A stretch of DNA of 64,000 nt from Rugalucina vietnamica (lineage: Eukaryota > Mollusca > Bivalvia > Lucinida > Lucinidae): assembly GCA_964017185.1 (NCBI GenBank), contig OZ024871.1:59261226-59325225 (forward strand), written 5' to 3'. The first letter of the stretch is position 1. Each line of letters starts with the position of its first letter. Positions 22,891 through 34,293 of this stretch are shown here, piece after piece. The notes below the pieces were generated by a model. It made no database searches, had not been told where the DNA came from, and worked only from the letters and a program-made list of their open reading frames with translations. The translations under genes were made by a program, and so were the position numbers.

Positions 22891-24543
22891 ATGGCTGAAA
22901 ATAATCTGAACAGAGTTGATGATGGTGAGCTAGACAGTTTGTCAGAAGCTAGCTCTGCTATTGGGCTGCAGATATCAATGCTTGAAAATAGCTTCAAGAC
23001 TGAGATGACTAAATTGGCTACAATGGTGAAAGATACTGTAGGGAGCCTGCAGTGCACCATTATTTCACTGAGGGAGCAACTTGAGAAGAGATTGGCAGAA
23101 GTTGAGCAAAGATTTGATGGCCAGATTTCTGTCCAAGGTGTTTCAACCACTCAGAATGGTGCCAGAAATATTTCAGGATGCAACAGGCTACAACAAAAGC
23201 GCCTGAACTCAGAAGATGCTACACAGAGTGCAAACTCTTATCGATGCAGGGGAGATAACCCACCTTCTCTTACCACACCATCTGATCAAATGAACCTTGC
23301 AAATGTGCAAGACTATGTCCCTCAATGCAAGGGAGGTAATACCTCAGGGAATGGTGCTAAAACAAGTCAGAGTTGTCCAAACTTAGGTATGGACAAATCT
23401 ATTGAAGTGATCTCACAGTCAAAGGGAAATAATCACCACCCCAAAATGAAGCCTCAAAATTTTGATGGTGAAACAGATTTTGATGAATTTTTGTGTCAGT
23501 TTGAAATTACTTGTGAGATCAATACTTGGAACTACAAGGAAAAATCACTATATCTTGCCAATTGTTTGACTGGGAAAGCCAGATGTCTACTTAATGGTTT
23601 AGACCATGATGGTAGAAGAGACTATGATACATTGGTAGTAAAACTGAGGAATAGGTTTGGATCAGTTAACCAATCAGAAATATACAGATCCCAACTAAAG
23701 TCTAGGACTAGAAATAGAGGGGAGACAATTCAAGAATTAGCCCAAGCAATCAAAACGCTTGTCCGTCAAGCTTATCCAGGGGTAAATAAGGAAGTTGTAG
23801 AAACCCTATCGCTTGACAATTTCATTGATGCACTTACTGATACTGACATGCGGACGAGGGTGCGAGAACTTAATCCAAAATCATTAGAAGAGGCAGAGCA
23901 AGCATGTGTTCGATTGGAAGCTTACAAAATTGCAGACAAACAACGATCAAGGTCAGTTTGTCGAATTATCTCAGAAGCTGAGCTGAGTAAGGAAGACCAG
24001 AGTAATTCCTCTAGTCAGTTTGAATTACTTTCAGAAGCTATTTCTTCATTGACTGATGAGGTGAAACAGCTTGGCCAGAGAAATGTTAAGAATTCAAATG
24101 CAGGTTCCTGCAATTACCAAAGATTTCAAAGAAATCACCAGAATTATAATAGGTATAACAACAGGAATCAGAGATACCATAGAAATGCGACAAATGGGTA
24201 TAGAAATCACAGGTACCCCTGGAATAGGAAGAATGATTATGGAAACCAGAGGTATAATAATGGGAAACCTAGGTTTCATAACCAGAATCAGAGGTTTGGC
24301 AAGACTTACAGGAATGATTGGTATTCATCAGCTGCCAATGGTGCACAGAACTATGGTTATCAGTATAGGGGAAATAACTCTGATGAGACTATGCGTTACT
24401 TGCCCCAAAATAGTCACTATATTGGAAGTCAAGGACTACAAGATGCCACACATTCAAGTAGTAATGACCCAGGTCAGTTTGAGAATATCTCTTCAAGAAA
24501 CTCAAATCAGTCAGGCTGGGGGGCTACAAACCAGCAACATTAG
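22891..24543 (+). CDS. gag: Retrotransposon Gag-like protein
   Basis: 550 codons, the only long ORF in the window. Residues about 1-80 are acidic and helix-prone (LREQLEKRLAEVEQRF). Residues about 183-345 look like the retrotransposon Gag capsid region of Ty3/Gypsy elements: KPQNFDGETDFDEFLCQFE, then WNYKEKSLYLANCLTGKA, then RFGSVNQSEIYRSQLKSRTR, then LAQAIKTLVRQAYPG and SLDNFIDALTD. Residues about 395-480 are a basic Asn/Arg/Tyr-rich tract (repeated NRYNNRNQRYHRN-type words) that probably binds RNA. A CCHC zinc knuckle, usual at this place, is absent. The start ATG at 22891 follows a 437-bp leader after the LTR. The long overlapping ORF at 24071-24634 is a by-product of the repetitive tail. 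The ORF is intact while the rest of the element is not, so gag may have a role of its own in mobilisation. Confidence 0.85.
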   Translation: MAENNLNRVDDGELDSLSEASSAIGLQISMLENSFKTEMTKLATMVKDTVGSLQCTIISLREQLEKRLAEVEQRFDGQISVQGVSTTQNGARNISGCNRLQQKRLNSEDATQSANSYRCRGDNPPSLTTPSDQMNLANVQDYVPQCKGGNTSGNGAKTSQSCPNLGMDKSIEVISQSKGNNHHPKMKPQNFDGETDFDEFLCQFEITCEINTWNYKEKSLYLANCLTGKARCLLNGLDHDGRRDYDTLVVKLRNRFGSVNQSEIYRSQLKSRTRNRGETIQELAQAIKTLVRQAYPGVNKEVVETLSLDNFIDALTDTDMRTRVRELNPKSLEEAEQACVRLEAYKIADKQRSRSVCRIISEAELSKEDQSNSSSQFELLSEAISSLTDEVKQLGQRNVKNSNAGSCNYQRFQRNHQNYNRYNNRNQRYHRNATNGYRNHRYPWNRKNDYGNQRYNNGKPRFHNQNQRFGKTYRNDWYSSAANGAQNYGYQYRGNNSDETMRYLPQNSHYIGSQGLQDATHSSSNDPGQFENISSRNSNQSGWGATNQQH

Positions 24544-24634
24544 ATTGGCCAGGAATGCTTTCAGAAGTATGGAGGAAGGTTATGTTGTACCTGCCATAAT
24601 TGCCTCTCACTTTTCTTGTTTCTATCTTATGTAA

Positions 24635-24757
24635 AGATCTGTTGGATGTATAGATACAGGAGCCCCTTCCAGTCTTGAGACCTGTAAATATACGATTGTC
24701 CTTAGCTGACATTCTATGGTAAAACAAAAATTTATTTTACAACAGGGATTTGAATGC
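24635..24757 (+). pseudogene. Retropepsin (protease) remnant
   Basis: In the frame +1 to gag, just after the gag stop, the reading is ...VGCIDTGAPSSLETCKY, which holds the DTGA active-site signature of retroviral-type aspartic proteases at the expected place at the start of pol. It is closed upstream by TAA (24632) and interrupted by TGA (24707), with continued protease-like reading to about 24757. Only about 40 codons can be followed, so no active enzyme is made from this copy. Confidence 0.65.
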
Positions 24758-25627
24758 TAAATACATGAAGTTTTGTTTGCTGTCATTAAAAATGATATAA
24801 TACTTTGTATAACTTTCTTCTTGATAGCCAACTTAGTACTGTGGTGTTTTGTTTGGATGTATTACCTGGTTTAACCTTGTGAAAGGTAACTTGCTACTTC
24901 AGCACCGAGAAGAAATATTCAAGCTGTTTTTCATATTGCATTGAAGAAAAGCATAACATGCCACAAATTTGGTTCATGCTGACTGACAACCGCCTGTGAC
25001 AGTTAAATTCTCGAATCACCTGAAATCTACAGCAGTTATTACCCTTGAACTGGAGGATTCTCTGAAGAATTGAAATACCTTGTAGATGTCTCGAGTCTCT
25101 TGTAACAGTTAGATCTCTTGAAACTGAAGAATCGCTCCCAGTTACCTCCCCTTGTACTGAGAATACTTCTGAAATAGAATCACATTCTATCATTGAATAG
25201 CTTATCCAGGAAGGCTGAACTATTCTTTGAAAGTCACAAAAAGTTTGCTGTAATTATTGTGAATATAGTAAGCAATTTTGTCCTGGTGGACCATTTGAAG
25301 TAAAACATGATGTTATGAGACCATTATCATGGTCAGAAGTTTGAAATTAGAAGACATCATGAACTCTCTTGCAGTGATTTGGATGTTTGATAAGATTGAC
25401 GAATTGGCTAAATTTTATTGAAAAGACTTGACATAATTATACAATTGTGTATCATACCAAAAAGGGTTGAGAACAATTTTAATGCTATATCAAGGCATTC
25501 ATGTAATGACAATAATTAACTGGTGAGATCAGATACAGCGTTTGTTTGGTCGAAATGGTGAGATGTTGGTATAAATGAAGATGAACATGTTTGAAGTGCC
25601 ACTATAAACCAAAATGGTGTACAGCAC
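24758..25627. other. Retrotransposon interior without intact ORF
   Basis: Multiple stops in all frames. Short Ser/Glu-rich stretches are readable on the plus strand (e.g. about 25080-25200), but no pol motif is recognised. The minus-strand 99-codon ORF at 24894-25193 looks incidental. Confidence 0.5.
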
Positions 25628-26119
25628 ATGGTTAGTGCTACTAATTCACAGGACAGTGATCCTGTTATATTTTCAGGGCCCTGGTGTTTGGACGACAGTT
25701 TCAGTGGTAGTCAAGCGCGCCCTACCAATGGTTTAGGCCAACGAGTTACATCGGTGCTCTCTGATGAGATGTTACTATGGGATATCACAGATCGTGGTCC
25801 CTCACCCGTAGCGTATGCATGTACCAATGTGGTGGATGAGAAAACTCCAAAAATTATAGATTTTTTTACTGTCGGTCCCTTATTTGTTCCTGCCAAATGA
25901 GCAGATGTTGATATTAATTGGTTAGAACTGTTTGAAGATGAGCCTCTGCTCGAGAATTTGTTTGAAACTGAGTGGGGCAAGGATATCCGTGAAGATTCCT
26001 ACAAAATCTTCTCTGAGCCTTGAAGAGAGATGGGTCAGGATTGTTTGAATGTTGATCGTGCTGGCATGATTCAACAAGGGAAACTACTCATGGGGACAAA
26101 TGGATCCAAGTCCTGGTGA
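25628..26119 (+). pseudogene. Eroded ORF of unknown function in retroelement interior
   Basis: A single frame runs 163 codons, interrupted only by TGA at 25898 and TGA at 26021, and ends at TGA 26117. The first 90 codons are composition-balanced (e.g. DDSFSGSQARPTNGLGQRV, SPVAYACTNVVDEKTPK). The next part is strongly acidic and aromatic (NWLELFEDEPLLENLFETEW). It has no similarity I recognise to protease, RT, RNase H, integrase or envelope. It may be an accessory ORF or a decayed pol segment. Confidence 0.4.
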
Positions 26120-29100
26120 GAGTTACCTGTATGACTGACATTTCAAACAAAGACTCCTCAGGTTCTCTTCAATCTAGTATCTGTGGCAATGGTGATTGTA
26201 TAGCTAGCTGTAGCTGTAATAAAATAATAGAGAATTACAAGTTTGGACAATACCGGTAGTTTGTCCAAGATATGCTCTCATAAATGAGACGGTCGACCAT
26301 AATGATACACTTATAGAAATTCCTGTATGGAATATTTTGAGCAAGTAAATGGTGAAACACTATATCTTCTTGTATAGCTGAAGAGAGTTGGAATCAGAAC
26401 TGACAGGAATAAAGCTGTGTATAGCAAGTGCCTCTATTGAATAAAGTAACCATCAAAGGAGATTACTTGCCATTATTTGAAAATGATTGCCATTGAAATT
26501 TGAAGAAGCAACAAAACAAAAAGATGAATTTGTTTTGATTGAAAAACCCATTGTCTGTGTTTATTGACTACACGAATAGGATGCCAACATACAAATATTC
26601 ATGTTTATGACATTCAATGGCATATCCATTGTTAACACAACATTTACTTTATTTCACTCAGGTCATATACAATGACATGGGAGGTTCATACCAAAATGTT
26701 TTGGGTAATTTACTGATGATATTGTTTGCGAATGTTTTCAATCTTTCGGAGACTTCCCCGAGAGCTGATAGAACAAAGTTGCCTATAAAAGTAGAAGAAG
26801 TAGAAAAGAAGAAGAAGGAATGAGAAAGGAAGAAAAAAAAAACCTGATATTATCATTACTGTTATTGTTCTGTATTCAATGATGATGTTGAAGATGTTAT
26901 CTGTCAGAACAAGTTCAAAGGTGAGCAACTTTTGAGATTAAGCAGACTGAAGAACTACAACTTTAACTCTTATCTGAGGTTGTGGTAATGAAGATGACAT
27001 ATTATATTTTACCGTTTGAATGAGCCTGGCTCTGTGTGAGCTGATGACTGGTCTGGCTCATCCCAATGAACTGTGGGTGTAGACACATACTTCACATCTA
27101 ACTTCTATGGGGACCCTGAAACAAATGTTTCAACTTGAGAAAGGTTATTTCATGTAACCATTGCTGAAATCTGATACTCTAGATACAGTTTTATGCATGT
27201 TCAGGAGGATGTTATGTAATTTTGAGGTTCAGGAGAAACAATACGCCACAACTGTATAGAAGCTTAGCTTTGTTGCTGTGATTTCTATGTATGGTTTTGT
27301 AATCTGAAAATCTCCATGAATTGAAAACAAAAGTTATGGTGCAGCTTATGTACAATGATTGTGTGTTTACCCTATAGCTCACACTGAAGTATCTGTCTGC
27401 ATGGTGTTTTAACTTACGATGTTTATAATGCACATCTCTAACTGGATGGCGACAACTCTGAGCCTTCTGGACTGTTTATGCATAACACCTGGACAGAAGT
27501 ACCTATTAAACAAAGAAGCTGGAGGTTAGGTGATGGGAGGAGCCCGGTTTGCCCCAATCCTGGGCTGTAAAAGCATCCGGAAGCCCTGAAGATAACCTTT
27601 TGTAGGCCGGTTTGCCCCAATCCTGGGCTGTAAAAGCATCCGGAAGTTCCATGTGCTATGAGGTCTTCATAGCTACTAGACCATCAGGATGAAGAAGAAT
27701 TTACTATATTTGAGACTGGTATGGGATTCCTATTGATCTTTGAAGATTACTCTCTAAGATGACAACCAGTACTACTGGCGGAATGATGCCACATGTACAG
27801 ACAAGATTCGCGTTTGAAATTTATTCGCGCTTAATCAAAATACTGAAATTTCTATCAAATAATTTAATCGCGTACAAATAATCTGATGGAGACAGGAACT
27901 ATGGACAATCTACACTATCTACAGAGATGACAATACTAGAATTTAGTTTACGTTAGATAGTTTTAGATAATTTAGATGTTAAGTGCATGCAAAATAATTT
28001 GTTTTTAAATTTTGTTTAGGAAACCTGATGTACATTTGTTTTCCACCATTAAGATTAAATAATTTTGTACCTTTATGAACATGCTGTTAGCTTAAAAGTT
28101 ACACTTACTAATAACAATGTAACTAACCGTAATTACTACCTGAGTAGGTATCCACATATGCATAGTCTGTCTGGATTGGTTGCATACAGACATATGCATA
28201 GTCTGTCTGGATTGGAATCTGTAAAATATTTAGTTAAAATTTTGTCTTAGAGAAAAACTTTAAATTCAACTTTTAATTTCTAAAAGTATCATGGTAATGT
28301 CTATATTTTTGTAATATGTTGAGTCAAATGAATTTCATATCATTACACTAAACTATGTCATTGTACATGTCTGTAACAGAAACCTGTTTTGGATCTTAAG
28401 AGCAGATAAGACACAAAACCATGATGTAGATTGATAAAACATCAGTTGCAGATAAAACAAATGTTGTTTAGGAAGGAACAATTGCTATTAATCTGTACTT
28501 AGATTGTTCCATTTGGCCTGAAATAAATTTTATTGTGATGTGACGGTGTCAGTTTTTAAAAGTGTAATATGTCAACTTTCTGTTTTGCTGAAGTAGTGAC
28601 TATATTAAGTCATTGTATGGTATAGATAGTAGTATGGTGTAGTTTAAAATTTTAAGTCAACGCCTTTAAAATGTAAATCATTTTTACCACTGTGTCAGGG
28701 ACAGTAACTTTTGATTTTGTTGTACTGTCATAGAAGATCTGTATCTTCATTTCTTCCTTAAGAATGTGTTAGCACTAATGTAAAGAAATGGTTAATGCTC
28801 ATATATAGCCAAGTGCTAGTTGCTCTGATAATTAATTTTATTATGTGTTTTTCATTTATTGATTGTCAAATGACTTAGTTTGAAGCATTTGGAATCTTTT
28901 GCTTCTTTTATCCTCATTCAAACTAGTAGTGAACTGTTTGAGTCACAATAATAATTTTCATGACAGTTAAATTGTGGGAATGAGTGGATGATGATATGAA
29001 AAATTAAATTTGTCTTAAGATATTTAAACGCATGACTTGGGGACTGAGTGCTATAGTTTGTTCTTGTATAGTATGTATAGTATTGATGATTTTTATTATG

Positions 29101-30400
29101 CATGCTGAGTAAATGATTGCAATTTATTGTTTCATTATGGTCTGATTAAATTTAACATACATGTACCTCCTGGTGAAACTTACCTGTTCTGAATCTCTGT
29201 GTCATGCAGTGAGGTGTCATCTGAGTAGGTATATAGTGATGATAGGCTGTCAAAGTACAAATTGCAATCATATGCGCTCATCATGCTTCCTGGATCTGTA
29301 AAATGATTTATGTAAAATGAATAATCATATGTATTAGAGCAATTTCTTGTACATGTATAAAACAAAATAACAAGTTCAATTTGATGGTAAGCTTTTTGAA
29401 GTTACTGTAGCATTGTATGGAAAGTCAGTCTGTATGCAAAGAACATTTATATGTTGCTTCATAAATTTATTTGTCAGATTTGTATGATCAAATAGTATGC
29501 AAATAAGTATAGAAAATTTTGAAAATGTTTTAGATTGTTGCTGTATATGTTAATTGTTGGTGTGCTGGCTACTAATCTCACTTGGAACCAATGTCTTAGT
29601 ATTTTCGAGACAAATGGCATGAGTGTTTGTATGGGTCTATTATTTGGTTGGTCAACCATGCATTCTAACTTCTGTCTTGTTGTTTCCGAATGATATTATC
29701 ATGCCATTTTATTAGTTGTAGACTAACTAGAGTTTTGTTGTGTCATGGCAAGATTGATAAGCCTTAGAGAAATGACTAAGGTCATCTTCTGTGAGATTTA
29801 TCTAGACTTTACATATTCCAGGTGGGATGAGAGATGAACCAATCATATTTCTAATTGGTGATGAATGTATGCTTTGTATTAATGATTCTGAATGTAATAA
29901 TGATTCATTATTGAATTCTATTATAAATCTGAATGCAAAAATGTGTAATTTACTAGTATTTAAATAATACTGTCGTTGTAAGATGCAAAATACGTACAAT
30001 GCCTTCAAATGAATCTAGTCAATACATGCTTTAATTTAATCTTGTAAATTTGTATTGTCTCATTCCAAAGTTGTATAATATTGTTGTGTCTGTTGTTGTA
30101 ATTGCACACACTTTAAGGGCTTAATCGACAATCTACAGTTTTGATTTTAAGATCATTTTGTGACAGAACTTATCATAAGTAATTATATAACAATATATAT
30201 GTCACTGAGACTTTTCACAAGTTTAATGAGAATTAGTTTTGAACATTGGTATGTGTATTAAGTTACTGTGAATGATTGAATGTAAAAGTAACAGCCATTA
30301 GCCTATTGCCACATCTGAATCTTCAAAATTTCTTCAGAAATGTAAATTTTTAGATTTAATATGTACTTACGTGTCGCTCTTCATGGGGACCATGTCCTGT
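26120..30400. other. Retrotransposon interior, non-coding; two short tandem duplications
   Basis: About 4.3 kb without a supported ORF, unusual for a Gypsy-like interior where pol should lie. It contains a 63-bp-period duplication whose copies start at 27544 and 27607 (CCGGTTTGCCCCAATCCTGG) and a second one around 28150 and 28193 (CATATGCATAGTCTGTCTGG). Other parts are AT-rich. ORFs of 60-73 codons on both strands lack recognisable content. Confidence 0.5.
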
Positions 30401-30410
30401 GGGAGAGGGG
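30401..30410 (+). other. Polypurine tract
   Basis: GGGAGAGGGG followed by GCTAA and then the right LTR at 30416. Position and composition fit the plus-strand priming site for reverse transcription. Confidence 0.75.
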
Positions 30411-30415
30411 GCTAA

Positions 30416-33400
30416 TGTTACGGAACTAGCCTCAGCCAGGCTACTGTCTGTTACTTTCTTAGTTTTTCAACACGAAAATAGGTTCATGTCGGACGATCGT
30501 ATTTGGAATAGGCTGCGCCAACTTTGACGTCTAAATTAACCATCTTATACGAGTCACTAAGCGTTCTCCGGGTGTGATGTGTTAGAATTACCTGTAAGAG
30601 TCAATGTCAAAATTCGTCAAATTTTGAATGCGGGGAAAAAATAAAAAGCAACTGAAAGAAAGTTATTTTTTTTTTGATTGATAGTAACAAGCTAACCCTA
30701 AAATAGTTAAAACAGACTAAAGGTAATCTTAACAACCAATCAGATTGCTTTAATAGATCGTCAAAAGTCACATGACCAGAAAAAATGTCCATACCGTAAC
30801 AAATTTTAAATTGTGTTTTTCTTCTAAATATGCAACAACTTTTCCTTTCTGATGTATGCAATCTCATAAACAGAATGTTTCTACTCATGTACTGAAGAAA
30901 AAAATGTACAGTTGTAATGATAGTTGAAAAAAACAGTGACCATACAAGCAAAAACGATTTTTTACAGATTTTAGATGACTTCCGTTTTTAATAACATTTT
31001 TAAAACACATGTTGCTAGACAACAACAATACTGCAGACACTTTATTCATCTTGATCATATTGATTTTGTGGTTATAATCCACATGAAGTCTTTATAAAGA
31101 ACTTATTTTCAGAAATTCATTACCGTTACGGTACTGGACAATATGCATGTTACGGTATGGACATTTTTGACTTTGCGCACTAATATGTTGCAAAATAAAG
31201 ACAGTGATTCATAAAGATGCTTGTTTATTTTCACTGATAAATCCTCTTGGTGTGAATGCAAAAGATAGTAAACACAGAAAAGTAACTAATAAAATGTTAC
31301 ACAGTATATACTTTTCTGATGTTGTTACGGTATGGACATTCTCTGTTACGGTATGGAAAATATCTTATATTGATAAAATCGTTACGGTATGGACATTTTT
31401 AGTATAAATATCAATGCTTGCCTTTCTGACAGCAAAACAGGCAAGTGTGATTGAATGATATAACAAGTATTTAATCTTTTGGTATCATCTATGGTGATTT
31501 AAGTCTAATAAGTTTTGTGACTTTTCTGGTACAGTTAATCATTCTGAGATATCGTTATGGTATGGACCAGCATGTTACGGTATGGACATAACACATTTTG
31601 TAGGAAATAATTGTTCTCAATCATAATCCTGCTAGCCATCTTTTTCAATAAAATATTTTACATGACATACAATTGTATTGCTTCTGGTTTCGATTTCCAA
31701 ATGGTCTTCCAAAAAGGTGTGGTTTTTCAACAAAATGTCTTTACCGTAACGGAATAATTCCTATGAACGTATTTGTGTAAAAAATTAATTTATAAATTTG
31801 GGTTTTTATTATACTATTACTCTAATTGAAACAAGTTACAGTTTCTCATAGCAAATGTATCTATATAAATAACATACAGGTTAATTTATTTTGCTGTTTA
31901 ACAGCAGATGTCCATACCGTAACAATATGAGTCCTTACCATAACATTTTATATTGTTACGGTAAGGACTGTTACGGTAAGGACATATTTTAAGTTAATTC
32001 TATCTTAAACAATAGTTATGCATTAAAACATGGAAGCAAAAGTGGTTTGCTATTGAGAAATGTAATTGGATTTATATGTCAGAATCAGACCTTTTTCAAA
32101 GTATTCACTGTGCTAATATTTCGTTACGGTCAGTGGACACGCAAAAAATATACTCTACTGGGCTTACTCACTAAAACAGTATTTTCATTGAGCAGTTCAG
32201 TAGCAGCATTTCAAAACACATGCAATGCTTGTAAATAGAAAGTGTCCAGTGAGCATGACAGATAACCAGATTTGCCAACATGAGGGATCCTGTATTATTT
32301 TGGCAATTTATCACTGCGTTACGGTAAGGACATAAATCCAGGGACGGATTTATTATTGCCAAAAAATAAGAAAAATAAGATGAAATATCCCATTTTGAAA
32401 CCTCTTATATTTACCTTAATAATGTTCTTATTGATACAACCAGTCAAAACTACCCAAAAATTTACAGCGGCTTTCAAAAGTTGTGCTGAATGTTCAATTT
32501 TTTTCAAGGGACGGGCAAAAATGATGAAAAATGAGACTTTAACTCTAGAAAACAGGTATTTTTACACCAATCAAATACTGTTTTATCATTTACTATTATT
32601 AAGCATGATCAGTAGTATCATATGAAAAAATTCAAATCACGAGCTGGTAAGTGGTTTTCATAAAATATTGAAAAGACAAGAATTTTGACGAATTTTGACA
32701 TTGACTCGTAAATATGATAACCTGACCCTATTTTAGTGGTTTGATGCCGTCGTTTCGCTGTATTTTGTTCATTTTATTGCAATTCGTCCGTTGTTTATTC
32801 ACCTTTGATCATTCGGTATCACTCGGTATCACTCGGGTTTTTCCGGCAATGGTGAAAGTCGTTTCGCGCCACACCATTGCTGCACGCGCTATCGTTCCGC
32901 GACTATATAAGTAGCGTCACACCAGCGGAACGTCATTAGTGTGTCTCGGCACTAATCAGAACACATCTTGTTCAAGAGCTTGAAATAGCTCTGGCACCTG
33001 TCACCATGCCGGGCAGGGGCTGCTTTAGACCTTTCTAGGTCATTTGCTCACCATCTGCACCATCATTGGTGACATGCACCATTGATGGTGATCTGCACCA
33101 TTGATGGTGATCTGCACCATTGATGCTTCCATTACTTGCACCATCAATGGTGATGTTTACTATATAGAATTCTGAGACTTAGGCCAAGTTGGCACCATCC
33201 TGTTAGTTATATTCTAAGGTTTTCTTGTTCATTTCTGGAGATGGCCATTCACTGCATCCTTTTGGTGTACTAATAGACAAATCTGCTTGGAGTTGCTACT
33301 ACACCATTGGCCTACCTTGCCAATGGTGCATTCCCAAACCATATAGATTGCCACCATTTATTACATACACCATAGTTGGTGCACTTGAACACTCAAAGGG

Positions 33401-34293
33401 ACTCAATCATATTGGTTGGTGCACACTATCTTTGGTGCACTTATGTAAATATTAAATACTATCATCCATCCTTGTTGGTGCACACCATCGTTGGTGCACT
33501 TAGTTATACAACCATCAAATACTATCATCCATCCTTGTTGGTGCACACCATCGTTGGTGCACCTTAGCGAATAACAATCGCACCATCCCTCACACCATCG
33601 TTGGTGCACACCATCGTTGGTGCATTTTAGTAAATCATAAATTAACATACCCTTCGTACTTGTGCACACCATTGTTGGTGTGTATTAGTTATCAGAAATC
33701 ATACTCTTTTATTGAGTACACCATCATTGGTGATCCACACCATTAACATTATCTTATTTATAGCTTTGCCCCATTGACTCCCCATTAACACACTAGCTTA
33801 CCACACCATTGATCGATCTTACCAATTGGTGCATCTATCACACCATTGCATCTAGTTCTCATATAGGTGCTTTTATCACCATTGGTGTATAGCACCATTG
33901 TTGCAAATCATCTTACGTATACTTGCCACACCATTGGTTATTCTCACCATTAGTGCACTGTGTTAATGCCTATTGGTGCACACTCATAATATAAGCATAT
34001 CATCATAGGGGCAGTTTGAGGTCATCTCTCATATTTCTTAGTCTTTTAATCTATAACTTTGACAGTATCAATGTAAGGGCCAGCACATCTACAATAGTTT
34101 GTATGTTTTAGTAATCTCTTACTAGATTATAGTAGATTATCTTAATAGAGGCTAGGTGGAAACAAAACCAGTTTTCCTTATTCTTTACACCCCTTATTAC
34201 AAGCATTGATGCCAGTCCAGGTCGAATCCACAAACTTGTAACACCACCTTAAATCCTGACTGCAATTTGCCTCGGCGAGGTGGTCCCGTTACA
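30416..34293 (+). repeat. Right LTR, interrupted by a TIR element
   Basis: Positions 30416-30597 and 32712-34293 together make 1764 bp, aligned to the left LTR without gaps. The TATA box (32904-32910) and the CACCAT/TGGTG array (about 33047-33985) are repeated. The interruption at 30598-32707 disrupts the U3 side upstream of the TATA box. Confidence 0.92.
30598..32707. mobile_element. 2110-bp non-autonomous TIR element with iterated GTTACGGTAWGGAC motif
   Basis: The 24-bp perfect terminal inverted repeats start GAGTCAATGTCAAAATTCGT. The target duplication is GTAA (30594-30597 and 32708-32711), confirmed by the unoccupied left LTR. Fifteen copies of GTTACGGTAWGGAC (some with one or two changes) lie at 30788(-), 31125, 31149, 31324, 31345, 31381, 31553, 31573, 31737(-), 31909(-), 31931(-), 31955, 31970, 32123 and 32318. 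No ORF resembles a transposase; the 114-codon minus ORF (30607-30951) and others are hydrophobic or low in information. A 4-bp duplication and GAG ends would be compatible with the Sola superfamily, but that is a guess. Confidence 0.85.

Larger units (their letters stand above)
20690..34293 (+). mobile_element. Gypsy-like LTR retrotransposon, gag-only, 13.6 kb with nested insertion
   Basis: Two 1764-bp LTRs (TGTTACGG...CCCGTTACA) flank about 7.96 kb of internal sequence, with ATAT on both outer sides (20686-20689 and 34294-34297) as target duplication. Order: left LTR, tRNA-type primer-binding site, gag ORF, a broken protease trace, several kb without an intact pol ORF, polypurine tract, right LTR. 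The right LTR is opened by a 2110-bp TIR element. The LTRs are the same length once that insert is removed and differ at four sites I found (20748/30474, 21108/32948, 21289/33129, 22066/33906). Insertion was therefore recent, yet reverse transcriptase, RNase H and integrase are not recognisable. I infer mobilisation in trans. Confidence 0.9.

Noticed and set aside
24071..24634. 187-codon plus-strand ORF overlapping the end of gag
   Set aside because: It overlaps the Asn/Arg/Tyr-rich gag tail in another frame. Its Ile/Met/Arg repetition is the frame-shifted image of that low-complexity tract and it shows no independent motif.
26711..26770. A reverse transcriptase Y.DD-like motif (FTDDIV) in the retrotransposon interior
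   Set aside because: A stop codon directly precedes it, no other RT blocks lie around it, and a six-codon match is expected by chance in 8 kb.
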